A stretch of 64,000 nucleotides of DNA from CAVVJA01 sp963809815 (GCA_963809815.1 CAWELM010000010.1:124001-188000), one strand, 5' to 3'. Counted from the stretch's first letter, positions 1 through 9,640 are shown. The notes: generated by a model not told the origin, from the letters alone. Numbers and translations are program-made.

Positions 1-177
1 GCGGTCGGCGGATCCGCTCAGCCGTTGCAGCCAGGCCGGCTGCCGATGACCAAACTCGTTCACCCCTTCGACGGTGGAGCGCGTGGGACCTGCGAGGCCG
101 GACGACAGACTCACAGGTCATGTACCCTCCGGGCAGATCGTCACCGGGGGGGTGGCGAGCCGAGGGAGGGTCCAGAG

Positions 178-621
178 ATGCGTGTTCGTGGGCTTCTACT
201 GTCTTCGACTGCTTTCGTTGCGATCTTGATGGGCCTGGTTGCGCCGGGGGTAGCCCAGGCAAGCGGCTCCACGGTGATCGCGACGTACGTTGTTCACGGG
301 AAAGGTGGCAATGGTGGTATCGGGACTGTTGGGTCTGTCGAAGGCACCTTGCTCGCCGACGGCACCGCTACAGGCAGCGGACAGGTGACAACCACGACAC
401 CGGGCGGCCCCTTCACTTTCCAGGTTCAGGCCGTTGGTTGGGTGGCGGTTTCGCCCACGACCTATGGCATTCTGACGGTGGCTAGCTTCGGAGGCTCAGA
501 TTGCGTTCTCTTGCCTGTGGGAGTTGCTAAGCCCGGTCCCGCTCACCACACCCTTACCGGCAACTGCTCCGACCCGGCCGTCTTCGTCGGGACGTACGGC
601 AAGGTCACACCAACAAGCTAG
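178..621 (+). CDS. small secreted protein of unknown function
   Basis: 147 residues. The ATG at 178 is preferred to an in-frame start at 25 because a GGGAGGG ribosome site lies about 8 nt before it and the protein then begins with a clear Sec signal peptide (MRVRG, hydrophobic stretch, cleavage near AQA-SG, about residue 27). The mature part is rich in Gly, Thr and Val and probably beta-structured, with a single pair of Cys-containing stretches (SDC, GNC) that could form a disulfide. It resembles in style the exported proteins at 12.6-14.5 kb, but I do not recognise a named family. Role unknown; extracellular location is well supported. Confidence 0.7.
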   Translation: MRVRGLLLSSTAFVAILMGLVAPGVAQASGSTVIATYVVHGKGGNGGIGTVGSVEGTLLADGTATGSGQVTTTTPGGPFTFQVQAVGWVAVSPTTYGILTVASFGGSDCVLLPVGVAKPGPAHHTLTGNCSDPAVFVGTYGKVTPTS

Positions 622-633
622 CGAGACAGGAGC

Positions 634-1083
634 GTGGTGCTCCCGCGCGCCGCACGCGTTCGCCACTTGGAGACTGGGCTGTACCCCACCGCCGCCTGCG
701 GCACTTTGTGCCGGCTCGAGGTCGGCTACATCTCCTCGCCCGACGGCGGAGCGCACTGGGGTCCGGCAATCCAACTCGCCGGGCCGATGGCGCCAAGCCA
801 GATCGCGTTGACCTCGCAAGGCCCGATGGTCGGTGACTACATCTCGACGTCGTTCACGGGCGGACTTGCGACGGCCCTGCTCGCGGTCGGCCTTCAGCAG
901 CCGACCTCGACAACGTTCGATGAGGCGATGTACGCGCCAAGGTCCCGGCTCGGGCTGGCAACCGCGGCGCAGGCCACTGAGCCGTCAACCACCAAGGGCG
1001 TCTTGGTTCCGATCACCGGTATGGGATCGGGGCCACCCGGCAAACGCTGCGCCAGGAGTAGGGCAGCGGTACAGCTGGCCTGA
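634..1083 (+). pseudogene. C-terminal remnant of a sialidase/BNR-repeat-like secreted protein
   Basis: The readable part (about 676-936) contains YISSPDGGAHWGPA, typical of a BNR/Asp-box blade, followed by a GDYISTSF...FDEAMYAP ending that is common in actinobacterial exo-alpha-sialidase-like proteins. No signal peptide and no upstream blades are present, so only the last one or two blades of the propeller survive. The formal start at 634 has no ribosome site. The last 45 residues are low-quality sequence. I read it as a truncated, non-functional fragment. Confidence 0.5.
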
Positions 1084-1109
1084 ACGAGCGCGACACGCAC
1101 GCCGAGTTG

Positions 1110-1306
1110 CGTCATGCCGTCGCGCACGTGCGTGCCCTCGCCCACGCCGCTCGGCGCGAGGTGGACCACTCCGAGCGCCGAAGCTCCTGCGTCTGCGCGC
1201 CGTCATCGCCAACGGTGATTTCGCCGAGTACTGGCGATGGCACCAGCAGCAGGAACTCCGCCGCAACCACCTCGATCACTTCCAACAACTCGATCTTGCC
1301 GCCTGA
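1110..1306 (+). pseudogene. degenerate ORF end, unknown
   Basis: The final 40 or so codons before the stop at 1306 read as plausible protein (LLRLRAVIANGDF...EYWRWHQQQE), reminiscent of the C-terminal ends of actinobacterial transposase-associated or hypothetical proteins, but upstream coding flips between frames. No start or ribosome site can be assigned. Probably decay debris between the sialidase remnant and the hydrolase gene. Confidence 0.25.
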
Positions 1307-1350
1307 CTCTCAGGTCAGTCCAAAGGAGCGACACCCGTTAGGGTTGGCGA

Positions 1351-2145
1351 ATGATCATCGCCCCGGAGGAATACGTCGATCTTGAGACGCCCAGCGGCCC
1401 GATGCGCACCTACGTCCTCAGTCCGGCGGCCTCGGGACGCTACCCCGGGCTCGTGCTGTTCTCCGAGATCTTCCAGGTGACCGGTCCCATCCGCCGGACC
1501 GCCGCCTTTCTCGCCGGCCACGGCTACACCGTTGCCGTGCCGGAGATCTTCCACGAGCTGGAGGACGGTCCTGGTGTCGTCCTCGCCTACGACGCGGCGG
1601 GCGCCGAGCGGGGCAACTCCCACAAGATCACGAAAGAGCTTGCTTCCTACGACGCGGACGCCCGTGCCGTGCTCGACTTTCTCGCCGACCATCCCTCGTG
1701 CACCGGCAAGCTCGGGTCGATCGGGATTTGTATCGGCGGTCATCTTTCCTTCCGTGCCGCCTTCAATCCCGATGTCCGGGCCGCGGCCTGCTTCTACGCC
1801 ACCGACATCCACAAGCACGGTCTTGGCCAGGGTATGGATGACGACACGTTGGAGCGGGTCGGGGAGATTGGCGGCGAGGTGCTGATGATCTGGGGCCGCC
1901 AAGATCCGCATATTCCGCGTGAGGGCCGTGAGCGCATCCACGCGGCGCTCGAAGATGCCGGAACCCGCTTCTCGTGGGTGGAGGTGAACGGCCAGCATGC
2001 GTTCGGCCGCGACGAGGGCCCTCGCTACGACCCCGAGCTCGCGCGCCAGTGCCTCGGACACGTGCTGGATCTGTTCCACCGCCGGCTTGGGCAAGGCGAT
2101 GAGGAAATGGCCGCGGAAAGTGGGCCAGTCGAGACCCGGCACTGA
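1351..2145 (+). CDS. dienelactone hydrolase family protein
   Basis: 264 residues, normal for the family (alpha/beta-hydrolase fold, carboxymethylenebutenolidase-like). The nucleophile is Cys127 in GICIGGH, with Asp185 (GRQDPH) and His216 (GQHAF) completing a Cys-Asp-His triad, so it should hydrolyse lactones or small esters in the cytoplasm. A better-than-average AAAGGAG lies too far upstream (24 nt) to be its ribosome site. A decayed second member of the family lies at 45.4 kb. The truncated SRPBCC gene on the opposite strand meets its 3' end; a long antisense ORF through this gene is a shadow. Natural substrate cannot be told from sequence. Confidence 0.88.
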   Translation: MIIAPEEYVDLETPSGPMRTYVLSPAASGRYPGLVLFSEIFQVTGPIRRTAAFLAGHGYTVAVPEIFHELEDGPGVVLAYDAAGAERGNSHKITKELASYDADARAVLDFLADHPSCTGKLGSIGICIGGHLSFRAAFNPDVRAAACFYATDIHKHGLGQGMDDDTLERVGEIGGEVLMIWGRQDPHIPREGRERIHAALEDAGTRFSWVEVNGQHAFGRDEGPRYDPELARQCLGHVLDLFHRRLGQGDEEMAAESGPVETRH

Positions 2146-2199
2146 GCGGCAAACAAAGACGACGCGGGTTCGCAGTTGGGTGTGGCTGCCTTGGAGTGA

Positions 2200-2523
2200 C
2201 GTCCGCAGTGGCGATCGTGGGTGGGCGAGGTTGTTGAGCAGGTCATTGCTGTTGAAGCCGGCGCGGAGACACCCGACCTGCACCAGCCATGGCCAGACCG
2301 CCTCGGGTGGGGCATCGATCGATATCGCCCTGGTCGCTGTGAACTGCGCGTCCGGTATCAGCGCATCACCTGGTAGATCCTCGGCGGTCTCGGCCGGCGT
2401 CGCGCCCCAGTGGAGGTGCCATGGACGGTAGAGGGGTGCCGTCAGGAAAATGGGAAGGCTCGTGACGACATCCCAAATCTCGCCGAGCAACTCTCGACGG
2501 GTGGGCCTTGCGGTACCGGCCAT
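2200..2523 (-). pseudogene. truncated SRPBCC-family protein
   Basis: Reading leftward from the ATG at 2523 the protein shows PLYRPWHLHWGAT, DLPGDALI, FTATRAISIDAPPEAVWPWL and a FNSNDLLNNL stretch. These align motif by motif with the intact SRPBCC protein at 49215-49856 (LYWGAT, ALPGDELL, LSATRAITI, IWPWLAQLG, FYSYDFLENL). After about 110 residues the similarity stops and the frame runs antisense through the dienelactone hydrolase gene, so the C-terminal half of the helix-grip fold is missing. It was probably broken by the rearrangement that joined it to the hydrolase. Confidence 0.6.
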
Positions 2524-2527
2524 CTCT

Positions 2528-2563
2528 ATCGCGTCCCTTCGACCTCCATCGTGTCCCTTCGAC
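2528..2563. repeat. two 16-bp direct repeats, period 20 bp
   Basis: ATCGCGTCCCTTCGAC at 2528-2543 and ATCGTGTCCCTTCGAC at 2548-2563 differ at one base and repeat every 20 bp (two helical turns). They lie just upstream of the ATG of the truncated SRPBCC gene on the minus strand, where an operator would sit. Function is inferred only from position and spacing. Confidence 0.4.
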
Positions 2564-2984
2564 GGCCGCACTCGCCTGCGACAACGATTTCGCTGCCGGC
2601 AGGCACCCGACAAATGCCGATGGTCCTGGCGACGTGGTCCTCCGCGTAGGTCACACCGCGGGCTCCGCCGTAGGAGCTGCGGGTAATCGTGATTTCACGC
2701 AGTAAGCGTGGGTACCGAGGAACCAGAGCACCAGCCCGGCGCGCACGAAGCCGGGTCATGTCTCCATGCGCCGCCGGCAACGTCGACCATTCGGCACGAG
2801 CATGCGCACTCTCGGCGGCATAGAAAGACGTTCTGCGCCGACAGCGGCAGATCCGCTTGGCCGCATAGCGTTTCACGCTGACCGCGGCAAATGCGGACGA
2901 GTCCGCGCGGCGCTTCCTAACGTGCACACAGTCTCTTCCTTCATGTCGTACAGGTGTTGCGCGGGTTAAGCAGTCACCCTCTGC
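2564..2984. other. no gene recognised
   Basis: 420 bp between the SRPBCC remnant and the sensor kinase. Open frames on both strands read as Arg-rich shadow sequence. No response-regulator gene, terminator or clear promoter was found, so the kinase downstream appears to be an orphan. Confidence 0.5.
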
Positions 2985-4463
2985 ATGGTGGAAGCTCCGC
3001 ATACCCCAGTGCCGGGCGCGCGCCGCGCCCCCGGTCACCGGCTGGCTAGTTTTCTGGGGTCGATGGTGCCGCGCTCGCTGGCGAGCAGGCTCATCGTCGG
3101 TGCCGTAACGCTGTCCGCCGTCCTCGTGGCGGTCCCGGGCTATCTCGCATACGCGCGGGTTCGCAGCGACCTGACCAGCCGCCTCGACAGCCAACTCACA
3201 GCGGCGGCGCAGGGCTCGCTCTATCAGGTGATTCATGACGAGCACGACCACGGACCGACACCACAGGTGCTGTGGATGACCCAGCTAGGCAACGGTGGGG
3301 CGGTGCTCGATGTCCTGCCTTCCAGCGGCGAGGTTCGCCACATGTGGTTGTCAGAAGACGATCGCGCTCGGCTCGCCTCGCCGGACCCACAGCCGGTAAC
3401 GGTTCGCACGATGGACGGCCAGAGCCTGCGTGTCATTTCCGAACCGCAACCGCAGTTGCAGGGCACCGTGGTCATAGGCCTTTCAACAGACTCAGTACAG
3501 GGGCCGCTGCATCGCCTGGTGCTCCTCGAACTTCTTCTGGCGTTCGCCGCGGCGGTCGTGGCGGCGAGCGCAGCCATCGGCATCCGGTACAGCTTGCGCC
3601 CGTTGAAACGACTGACGACAACGGCGCGGCTGGTGTCGGCGGATCTGGCCATGCCGGGGGCCAGGCTCAGCAGGCGGGCGCCCGTAGACGAAGGGCAGTC
3701 CAACACCGAGGCGGGCGAACTCACTCAGGCGTTCAACGCCCTGCTCGATGCGGTCGAAGATGAGTTCACCGCTCGCACTGTGAGCGAACATCGGATGCGG
3801 CAATTTCTTGCCGACGCATCGCACGAGCTGCGTACGCCGTTGACCTCGATACGTGGCTACGCCGAACTTGAGCGCATGCGCCACAGCCGCGCGGGGTCGG
3901 AGACGACTTCTGACTCCATGGCTCGCATCGAGGCCGAGGGCAACCGCATGGCGCGCCTCGTCGATGACCTACTCACCCTCGCCCGCGGCGACCACGGCCA
4001 AGCGCTCGCCACGTCGCCGGTCAATCTCACAGAGCTGGTTCGTGAAGCCGTCGAACTGACTCGCGCCGCACACCCAAACCGCGAAATCATCAGTGCGGTC
4101 GAAACCGGTCTCGCCGTCCTCGGCGACGAACCGGCACTGCTACGCGTGATGCGAAACCTGCTCACCAACGCGGCGATCCACACCGACCGGCGTGGTCGGA
4201 TCAGCCTTGACGCCCGGCTCTATGACGACAAGGTCGTCGTCAGCGTCGCCGACGATGGGCCGGGAATGACCGATGAACAAGCAAGCCACGCCTTCGATCG
4301 TTTCTGGCGAGCAGACGACTCTCGCGTACGAACAACAGGAGGGAGTGGCCTCGGCCTCGCGATCGCCGAATCTATCGTCGTCGCTCATCGCGGAACAGTC
4401 GAACTGCACACCTCGGGCACCACCGGAACCACGATCACGATCCGACTACCGGCAGTCCGGTAG
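2985..4463 (+). CDS. membrane sensor histidine kinase (orphan)
   Basis: 492 residues with classic architecture: TM1 about 36-57, extracytoplasmic sensor about 58-178, TM2 about 180-202, HAMP about 203-260, HisKA with phospho-acceptor His280 in DASHELRTPL, then a HATPase_c domain with N box (RNLLTNAAIH), G1 (ADDGPGM), F box (FDRFWRAD) and G2 (GGSGLGLAI, about residue 452). All catalytic motifs are intact. The protein resembles TrcS/MprB-type actinobacterial kinases that normally pair with an OmpR-family regulator, yet no regulator gene adjoins it here. The ATG at 2985 is weakly supported (no good ribosome site). The ligand is unknown. Confidence 0.92.
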   Translation: MVEAPHTPVPGARRAPGHRLASFLGSMVPRSLASRLIVGAVTLSAVLVAVPGYLAYARVRSDLTSRLDSQLTAAAQGSLYQVIHDEHDHGPTPQVLWMTQLGNGGAVLDVLPSSGEVRHMWLSEDDRARLASPDPQPVTVRTMDGQSLRVISEPQPQLQGTVVIGLSTDSVQGPLHRLVLLELLLAFAAAVVAASAAIGIRYSLRPLKRLTTTARLVSADLAMPGARLSRRAPVDEGQSNTEAGELTQAFNALLDAVEDEFTARTVSEHRMRQFLADASHELRTPLTSIRGYAELERMRHSRAGSETTSDSMARIEAEGNRMARLVDDLLTLARGDHGQALATSPVNLTELVREAVELTRAAHPNREIISAVETGLAVLGDEPALLRVMRNLLTNAAIHTDRRGRISLDARLYDDKVVVSVADDGPGMTDEQASHAFDRFWRADDSRVRTTGGSGLGLAIAESIVVAHRGTVELHTSGTTGTTITIRLPAVR

Positions 4464-5073
4464 GGCGACTTCCACCGCGCGCTCATCGGCATCTCCGGAG
4501 GTACGTCATCCAGGCACCCGTCGCGACATAGCGTCCGACCTGCGTAAGCGTGTTCGCGCTCATCTTGCGCTGCATCCCGTACAGATCGACGGGAGTGTGC
4601 GCACGTCTATACCTGAAACCGCGATGATTTCGGCGAACGACGGCCGGGATCAGTCAGCCGCCGACGAGTAACTGATCGGTGCGTGACGGCTGGAATACCG
4701 CGGTGGCTCTCGTCCTGTACTTCATCTTCGCTTCCTCGTCGCACGTTGAACCTGTTGCGATCCCACGCCACGCCCGTGACGTAACGCGATCAGGCGCGCC
4801 ACCGTGCTGGAACAGGTTGGTCGTGGCGAGCGCAGCCGAGGTGACCATCAGGACGCTGTCATCCGGCCTGGTCGCCTACTTCCTCGGCGGCTCGATCACC
4901 GGCCGGCCCGCAAGACTCAGGCGTCAAGCAGATTCTGCTCATCGCCTTCATCGTCTCCGCGGTCGTCCTTCTCGCCCACAAGAGCTGACCGCGACTGCAC
5001 CCGGCCGAACTTCGGTCGTCTCCAACCCCAAGCAACTGAGCAAGCCCTTACCCGCACGCCGAAGCCCGCGCAT
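4464..5073. other. degenerate region, possible small membrane-protein debris
   Basis: No intact gene. At 4920-4989 one frame ends in a hydrophobic run (QILLIAFIVSAVVLLAHKS, then stop), while the frame just before it reads TIRTLSSGLVAYFLGGS. Together they look like a short membrane protein broken by a frameshift. The rest of the interval shows only shadow frames. Confidence 0.3.
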
Positions 5074-5289
5074 GTGCTGACCTTTCGGGAAGGGCATACT
5101 CCGGATATCGAGAGTCATCTGGCCGTCGTAACGGAACCTCGTCCGGGTGAGCGTTGCGTTCTTTGCAACGAGCCGGCCGGCAAGGTCGTGCTGGGTCCGA
5201 TCGAGCGGGTATCCGGTCTGCGACGTCGTACGCCGGTGTGCGCCAAGTGCGCGAACTCTCTCCCACGCCGTCCACGGCGGTGGCGTTGA
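5074..5289 (+). CDS. putative small zinc-ribbon protein
   Basis: 71 residues from a GTG at 5074. The only recognisable features are two CxxC knuckles (CVLC and CAKC) separated by about 29 residues, the spacing of a treble-clef or zinc-ribbon fold, followed by a short Arg-rich tail. There is no strong ribosome site and the neighbourhood is degenerate, so it may be a fragment of a longer gene or chance coding. Confidence 0.3.
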   Translation: MLTFREGHTPDIESHLAVVTEPRPGERCVLCNEPAGKVVLGPIERVSGLRRRTPVCAKCANSLPRRPRRWR

Positions 5290-5586
5290 GCAGTTCGGCC
5301 GGTGGTGAACCACGGCCTGCGCCGGCTCGATCGCTGGCCTTCTCCAAAGGTATTTCGACCGTAACGAGTTGCCGATGATGGCCCATTGGCGTGGGAGGTA
5401 CGGAGAGGACCGCCTACGAGAACATCCGCATCTGGCCGCAGCCCGGACGGCACAGACGGGTACCGGCGACACTTCACTCTCGTCGGCGCCGTAAGACCGA
5501 CCTGGGCGCAGTCCGGCTCGGACGGATCACGGCATGAGCGTGAAACGCCACGCCGCGCTGCCGGACAGCGGCAGACATCCGGACGT

Positions 5587-6081
5587 CTAGCGCCGCATGT
5601 CGATGTAGGCGGCCAACTTGTCGATCGCCATCGCCCAACCGATTGCGCCAGGAGAGTCAGCGGGAATGCCCACATGGGTCATGACCATCTTCGTGCGCCC
5701 ACCGAGATCTTCGAGGTCGACGCGTACCTCCGTTGTCGTGGGATGGCCAGGGGGCATGCCCATGTCCGAGGGAGCGAGGATGTCGCCGTTCTCGTTGGAC
5801 ATCGACTCGGTGTAGACGAGGCGTTTGTTCTCGATGACCTCGCGGTACTCGCCGGTGAACCACATCTGCATTGGGCCGTTAGGTGTGGTCACCTGCATGC
5901 CTACCAGTCGCGTGCCACCGACACGTACGTCCATCTTGGCGACCGGAATTGTCGCGCCTGCTGGCCCGTACCAGGCCGCGAAATGCTCCGGGTGCGTCCA
6001 CATCTGCCAGATCAGACCGACCGGCGCGTCGAATATCCGCTCGATCGTCACGGCGTCCTGTGAACCGACGTTGTCAGTCAT
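5587..6081 (-). CDS. AHSA1/SRPBCC-domain protein
   Basis: 164 residues, full length for the Aha1-C-terminal-like (SRPBCC helix-grip) family. Typical pieces are IERIFDAPVGLIWQMWTHPEHFAAWYGP at the N-terminus, a GTRLVGMQV...YREVIENKRLVYTE core and a C-terminal TKMVMTHVGIP...GW...KLAAYI helix. Such proteins bind hydrophobic ligands in a cavity. It overlaps the ArsR-type regulator gene upstream by 8 nt, so the two are translationally coupled. This ArsR-AHSA1 pairing is very common in actinobacteria; the ligand is unknown. Confidence 0.88.
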   Translation of the reverse strand: MTDNVGSQDAVTIERIFDAPVGLIWQMWTHPEHFAAWYGPAGATIPVAKMDVRVGGTRLVGMQVTTPNGPMQMWFTGEYREVIENKRLVYTESMSNENGDILAPSDMGMPPGHPTTTEVRVDLEDLGGRTKMVMTHVGIPADSPGAIGWAMAIDKLAAYIDMRR

Positions 6082-6439
6082 GGTGTCCCTCGGTCATTCG
6101 GTTGTGTCGCAGTTGCGTGAGGTAGTCGTCCATCCGATCGAAGCGAGCTTCCCAGACGGGCCGGTACTGCTCTGCCCAGGTTGCTACTTCTGCCAGTGGG
6201 CTCGCGTCGAGGGCACACGGCCGGTACTGGGCGAGGTGGCCGCGGGTCACCAACCCGGCCCGCTCGAGTGCCTTGATGTGTTTGGAGATTGCCGGCAGTG
6301 TCAGCTCGAATGGTGCCGCTAGCTCGTTGACGGTGGCCTCGCCTCGCGCAAGATGAGCAAGGATCGCTCGCCGCGTGGGATTGGCCAACGCGGCGAAGGT
6401 CTTGCTCAGCCGGTCGTCGTCCCTGCTGGTCATCGTCAT
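6074..6439 (-). CDS. ArsR-family transcriptional regulator
   Basis: 121 residues with a winged helix-turn-helix covering about residues 10-90: FAALANPTRRAILAHLARGEATVNEL, then recognition helix LPAISKHIKALERAGLV and wing RGHLAQYRP. No CxC metal site is present, so it belongs to the non-metal-sensing branch usually found with AHSA1/SRPBCC genes. First gene of the two-gene operon with the AHSA1 protein. The inverted repeat at 6445-6486 just before its start is a likely autoregulatory operator. Confidence 0.9.
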   Translation of the reverse strand: MTMTSRDDDRLSKTFAALANPTRRAILAHLARGEATVNELAAPFELTLPAISKHIKALERAGLVTRGHLAQYRPCALDASPLAEVATWAEQYRPVWEARFDRMDDYLTQLRHNRMTEGHHD

Positions 6440-6444
6440 GGTGC

Positions 6445-6486
6445 GGTACTTTCCTGTCTGGCTAATTAAATGATGTGGAAGGTACC
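6445..6486 (-). promoter_or_regulatory. inverted repeat / promoter of the ArsR-AHSA1 operon
   Basis: GGTACTTTCC at 6445-6454 and GGAAGGTACC at 6477-6486 form 10-bp arms (one mismatch) around an unusually AT-rich 22-bp centre containing TAATTAAAT. It begins 6 bp upstream of the ArsR ATG. Size and position fit an operator overlapping the promoter. Confidence 0.5.
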
Positions 6487-6647
6487 CTCACGGTTGCAAT
6501 GCCGTCAAGGCCTGTTAGCGAATCGTCGATGGCTTTTGAATCTGGCGCCTAGCTTCGGGGGAGTGCGCAAGGTCGCTGGCGTCGTACTGGCTGTATGAGT
6601 GGGCGGTTCAAGCTGCCCGTGTGCGTCTCGGCTCGGTTTGGCGTTCG

Positions 6648-8217
6648 CTATTCGCTGGGCGCGCCGCGCGATAGGCGGATCTCTTCGGAGTCGAGGCGGG
6701 CCTGGACCTGGCGTAAGACGATGTCGTCGATGCGCCGGTCGTCGCGCAGTTGCAGCAGCGTGACCCGTTTGCGAGCGATGAGCGCCAACTGTAATGCGGT
6801 GTACTGGTCGTGGTGCTGGACGACCGGGTCGTCGCTGGCGTGGTCGACGGCGAGCAGCTTGCGACGCTTGTCGAGTTGGTGACGCACCTGCTCGCGGATC
6901 AGCTCGGCGGTGCCTAGTTCGGCTGCGGTGTCGTCGAGTGCCTGCCAGGCGGCGTCGGTGGTCGTCACCTCGGCGAAATGCCGCTCCTCCTCCACGGACG
7001 TGTCGACCGGTAGGCGGGCGAAGCGAACCACGCCGGGGAGCAGCAACGCCTGCAGGAGCGTCAGCACGATCACCCCGCAGGTAACGACCACGATTAGGTC
7101 GCGGTCAGGGAACGGCGCTCCGGAATGCAGCGTTCGGGGGACAGCGAGCGCGGCCGCCAACGAGATCGCACCGCGAAAGCCGACGGTTGCGCTCACCGTC
7201 CGTTGCCGGGCACCGATCCGGCGTAGTCGTTGCGCCGGGCGGCGGTCGATCATCCTGATGAGGTACGGCGTCGTGTATACCCAGGCCCAGCGGGTACCGA
7301 TGACCACGCCGGTCACCGCGAGAATGTATTCGACGGTCCGGCCCGCCGAGGCGCTGGTGAGACCGCGCACGGCCGTCTGCGTCTGCAGCCCTACGAGCAC
7401 GAACAGCGCACTACTGAGCGGCCAGCGTCCAGAACTCGGTGGTCTGCTGGCGGGCTGCCGCCCCGGTAACGCGCGGCGAGAGCTGACTCATGAGCAGTCC
7501 ACACACCACAACGGCGAGCACGCCCGATGCGTGTATGGAGTCGGCCAAAAGGAAGGCTGCGAACGGAGTCACCAGCACAGCGATGTTCTCCAGCAGGGGG
7601 TCATCGATCCGGCGGCGCAGCTGCCAACTGATCAACCCAACCAGGCCACCTGCCAGCAGGCCTCCGCCGTAAGACAGGACCACCAGCCACGTCACGTGCA
7701 CTGCGCCGAGATGGTCCTCGCCGACGGTGACCCCCACCGCCAGCCCGTAGATCACCAAAGCGGTTCCGTCGTTGACCAGGCTCTCGGCCTTTAGCACCGT
7801 GACGGTGCGGCGCGGCAGCGCGCGGGCGAGTATGCCGACGGCAGTGGCGTCGGTCGGAGACACGACGGCACCGAGCACCCAGGCCGGGCCCCATTCGAGT
7901 CCGAGTGCGTGCGCGGTCACCGCCACAGCGGCGGCAGTGGCCACCACCAACGCGGTGCTCGTCAGCACCACCACGCGAAGGTTGCTGCGGATCTCGCGTA
8001 ACGACGTGGTCAGACTTTCCCAATACAGCAGCGCCGGCAGGAACAACAGCAGAACGACCTCCGGCGGCAACTGTCCACGCCGCAGCGTCGGCACGAAGCC
8101 GATCAACACCCCGACCAGCACCAATAGCAGCGCCGGCGCGACCGGGACGCGCCGGGCCAGACCCCCGCATAGCAGCAGAGCGACGCCGAGGACAACGACC
8201 ATCTGCAGACCCAACAC
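6648..8217 (-). pseudogene. CPA1-type Na+/H+ antiporter, frameshifted
   Basis: Together the two frames give about 520 residues, normal for actinobacterial NhaP/TIGR00831-type antiporters. The first part (8217-7411) carries the ion-site motifs SPTDATAV and ESLVNDGTALVIY within multiple TM segments. The second (7400-6648) begins LFVLVGLQTQTAV and contains the GFRGAISLAAALAVP segment and a cytoplasmic C-terminal tail of about 110 residues. At 7400-7425 the frame breaks (FWTLAAQ-stop against SALFVLVG). Compared with family members, where FLLN or similar follows this site, about 8 nt seem missing. Either a recent pseudogene or a sequence error; otherwise well conserved. Confidence 0.8.
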
Positions 8218-8693
8218 CGGCCTATTTTGGCCGACGCCGCCATCGACTTCGCCAACCCGTGCGCCTCATCTACCGCCTGCCGGTCGGCGCGGCCAACGGT
8301 ACTTCGGGTCGAACCCAGCGACATACTGAGATCCATCTGCGCACTCGGATCTCAGAACCGTCGGCGCACGTATCGGCTCTCGAGCGTCCCCACGTACACG
8401 CCAATGCACAAACAATGCGGCAATTGCGGCGGCTACCTCGCCCCGGCCAGCGGCAGATTCGTGCGTTGACACGGGGCTCCATCGGGACCCTGCGATTCGA
8501 TGTCGCTGTCGAGTCCTGGGCGCCGGCCTGCCTTAGACGGGGACGGACGCCGCCCGAGGGGCGCGCGAGATCAATAGGATTCCCCGACGGGCGTGTAACG
8601 AATCGACCGCTGCGGCGGACTTATGAGAAGCATGACCACCGGACGAGATCTGGCCGCCGTGTCCCGGCGGCCAGGGGAGAGGACGCAGGTCCG
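8218..8693. other. no gene recognised
   Basis: Between the divergent antiporter and GNAT genes. An open frame crosses the whole interval in the GNAT frame but its residues are Arg/Pro-rich shadow. Promoters for both flanking genes must lie here; none is clear. Confidence 0.5.
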
Positions 8694-9542
8694 ATGTCGA
8701 CCCTTTCTGCTTCCCTGTTCTGCGACGTCGAGCTCGCCGGCCGCGTCGAGCAGGCCGAGGTCGACCTCATCAGCGCTATGAACGCCGCGGCCCGACGTCG
8801 TGACGCGACCGTGTTCTCGACGCCGGTCGCCGGCGGCGTCGCGAGCTTCGCCGGCGACGGATCACCGTACAACAAGGTGACCGGTCTCGGCTTCGACGGC
8901 GTCCCCACGCCGGCCGAGCTCGACTCGATCGAGCACGCATTCTCCGTTCGCGGGGCACCCACGCAGGTCGAGTTGGCCCACCTCGCCGACCCCGCGGTCG
9001 GGGAGATGCTCACGGTTCGCGGCTACCGACTGGAGTCCTTCGAGAATGTGTTGGGCCGATCCCTCGACGAGCGTGAGACCTTGGTGCCACTGCCGGGCAT
9101 CGACATCCGCCCGAGCCCCGACGATGAGTTCGACACGTGGCTCGCGGTCATGGCCGACGCTGTCGCCCAGCCCGACACGCAAGGTCTCGCGTGGCACGAG
9201 GAGTTCCCGCGCGCAATCTACGAGGAGGCGATGCGCGACGGGGCCGTCGCCGGTGTTCGTCGCTATGCCGCGGTCCGTGGGGGCTCCCTCGCCGGCGGCG
9301 CTGGGCTCCGGTTCGTCGACGGGATCGCCCAGTTCGCCGGCGCTGCCACCGTCCCCGCCCATCGTCGCCGCGGGATCCAGAACGCCCTCCTGTCGCTGCG
9401 CCTGACCGAGGCTATCGCTGAGGGGTGTGACCTGGCCGTGATCGTCGCCCAACCCGGGTCGAAGTCCCACCAGAACGCGCAACGGCAGGGTTTCCACCTG
9501 TTGTATACAAGGGCCGTCCTCGTGAAACCAGCTGCGGCCTAA
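8694..9542 (+). CDS. GNAT-family N-acetyltransferase
   Basis: 282 residues. The ATG at 8694 is chosen over far-upstream in-frame starts because a GGGGAGAGG element precedes it and protein-like sequence begins there. The C-terminal half is a GNAT domain: acetyl-CoA loop VPAHRRRGIQNALL (R/Q-x-x-G-x-G/A type, about residues 221-234), followed by VIVAQPGSKSHQNAQRQGF, the usual strand-helix of motif A/B. The N-terminal half (about 1-130) is a second, poorly conserved GNAT-like half, as in many actinobacterial two-domain acetyltransferases. Substrate unknown. Confidence 0.8.
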   Translation: MSTLSASLFCDVELAGRVEQAEVDLISAMNAAARRRDATVFSTPVAGGVASFAGDGSPYNKVTGLGFDGVPTPAELDSIEHAFSVRGAPTQVELAHLADPAVGEMLTVRGYRLESFENVLGRSLDERETLVPLPGIDIRPSPDDEFDTWLAVMADAVAQPDTQGLAWHEEFPRAIYEEAMRDGAVAGVRRYAAVRGGSLAGGAGLRFVDGIAQFAGAATVPAHRRRGIQNALLSLRLTEAIAEGCDLAVIVAQPGSKSHQNAQRQGFHLLYTRAVLVKPAAA

Positions 9543-9625
9543 TCTCGATCAGGCGATCGAGCGTCGCCTTCGCCATGCCGACATGCGCGCGGATCGCGGC
9601 ATGTGAGCGCGTTCAGTCGTGGGGC

Positions 9626-9640
9626 TACCGTGCGTGAGTG
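9626..9640 (+). promoter_or_regulatory. -10 box of an apparent leaderless mRNA
   Basis: TACCGT at 9626-9631 fits the actinobacterial TAnnnT -10 consensus and lies 6 nt before the GTG at 9638. There is no ribosome site in between. The transcript would start at or next to the start codon. Confidence 0.4.

Noticed and set aside
1315..2613. 432-codon minus-strand ORF opposite the dienelactone hydrolase
   Set aside because: Only its first 110 codons from 2523 have family similarity (SRPBCC). The remainder mirrors the hydrolase gene in a GC-rich antisense frame.
2526..3251. 241-codon minus-strand ORF before the sensor kinase
   Set aside because: Arg/His-rich composition, no motif and overlaps the start of the kinase gene; an antisense shadow.
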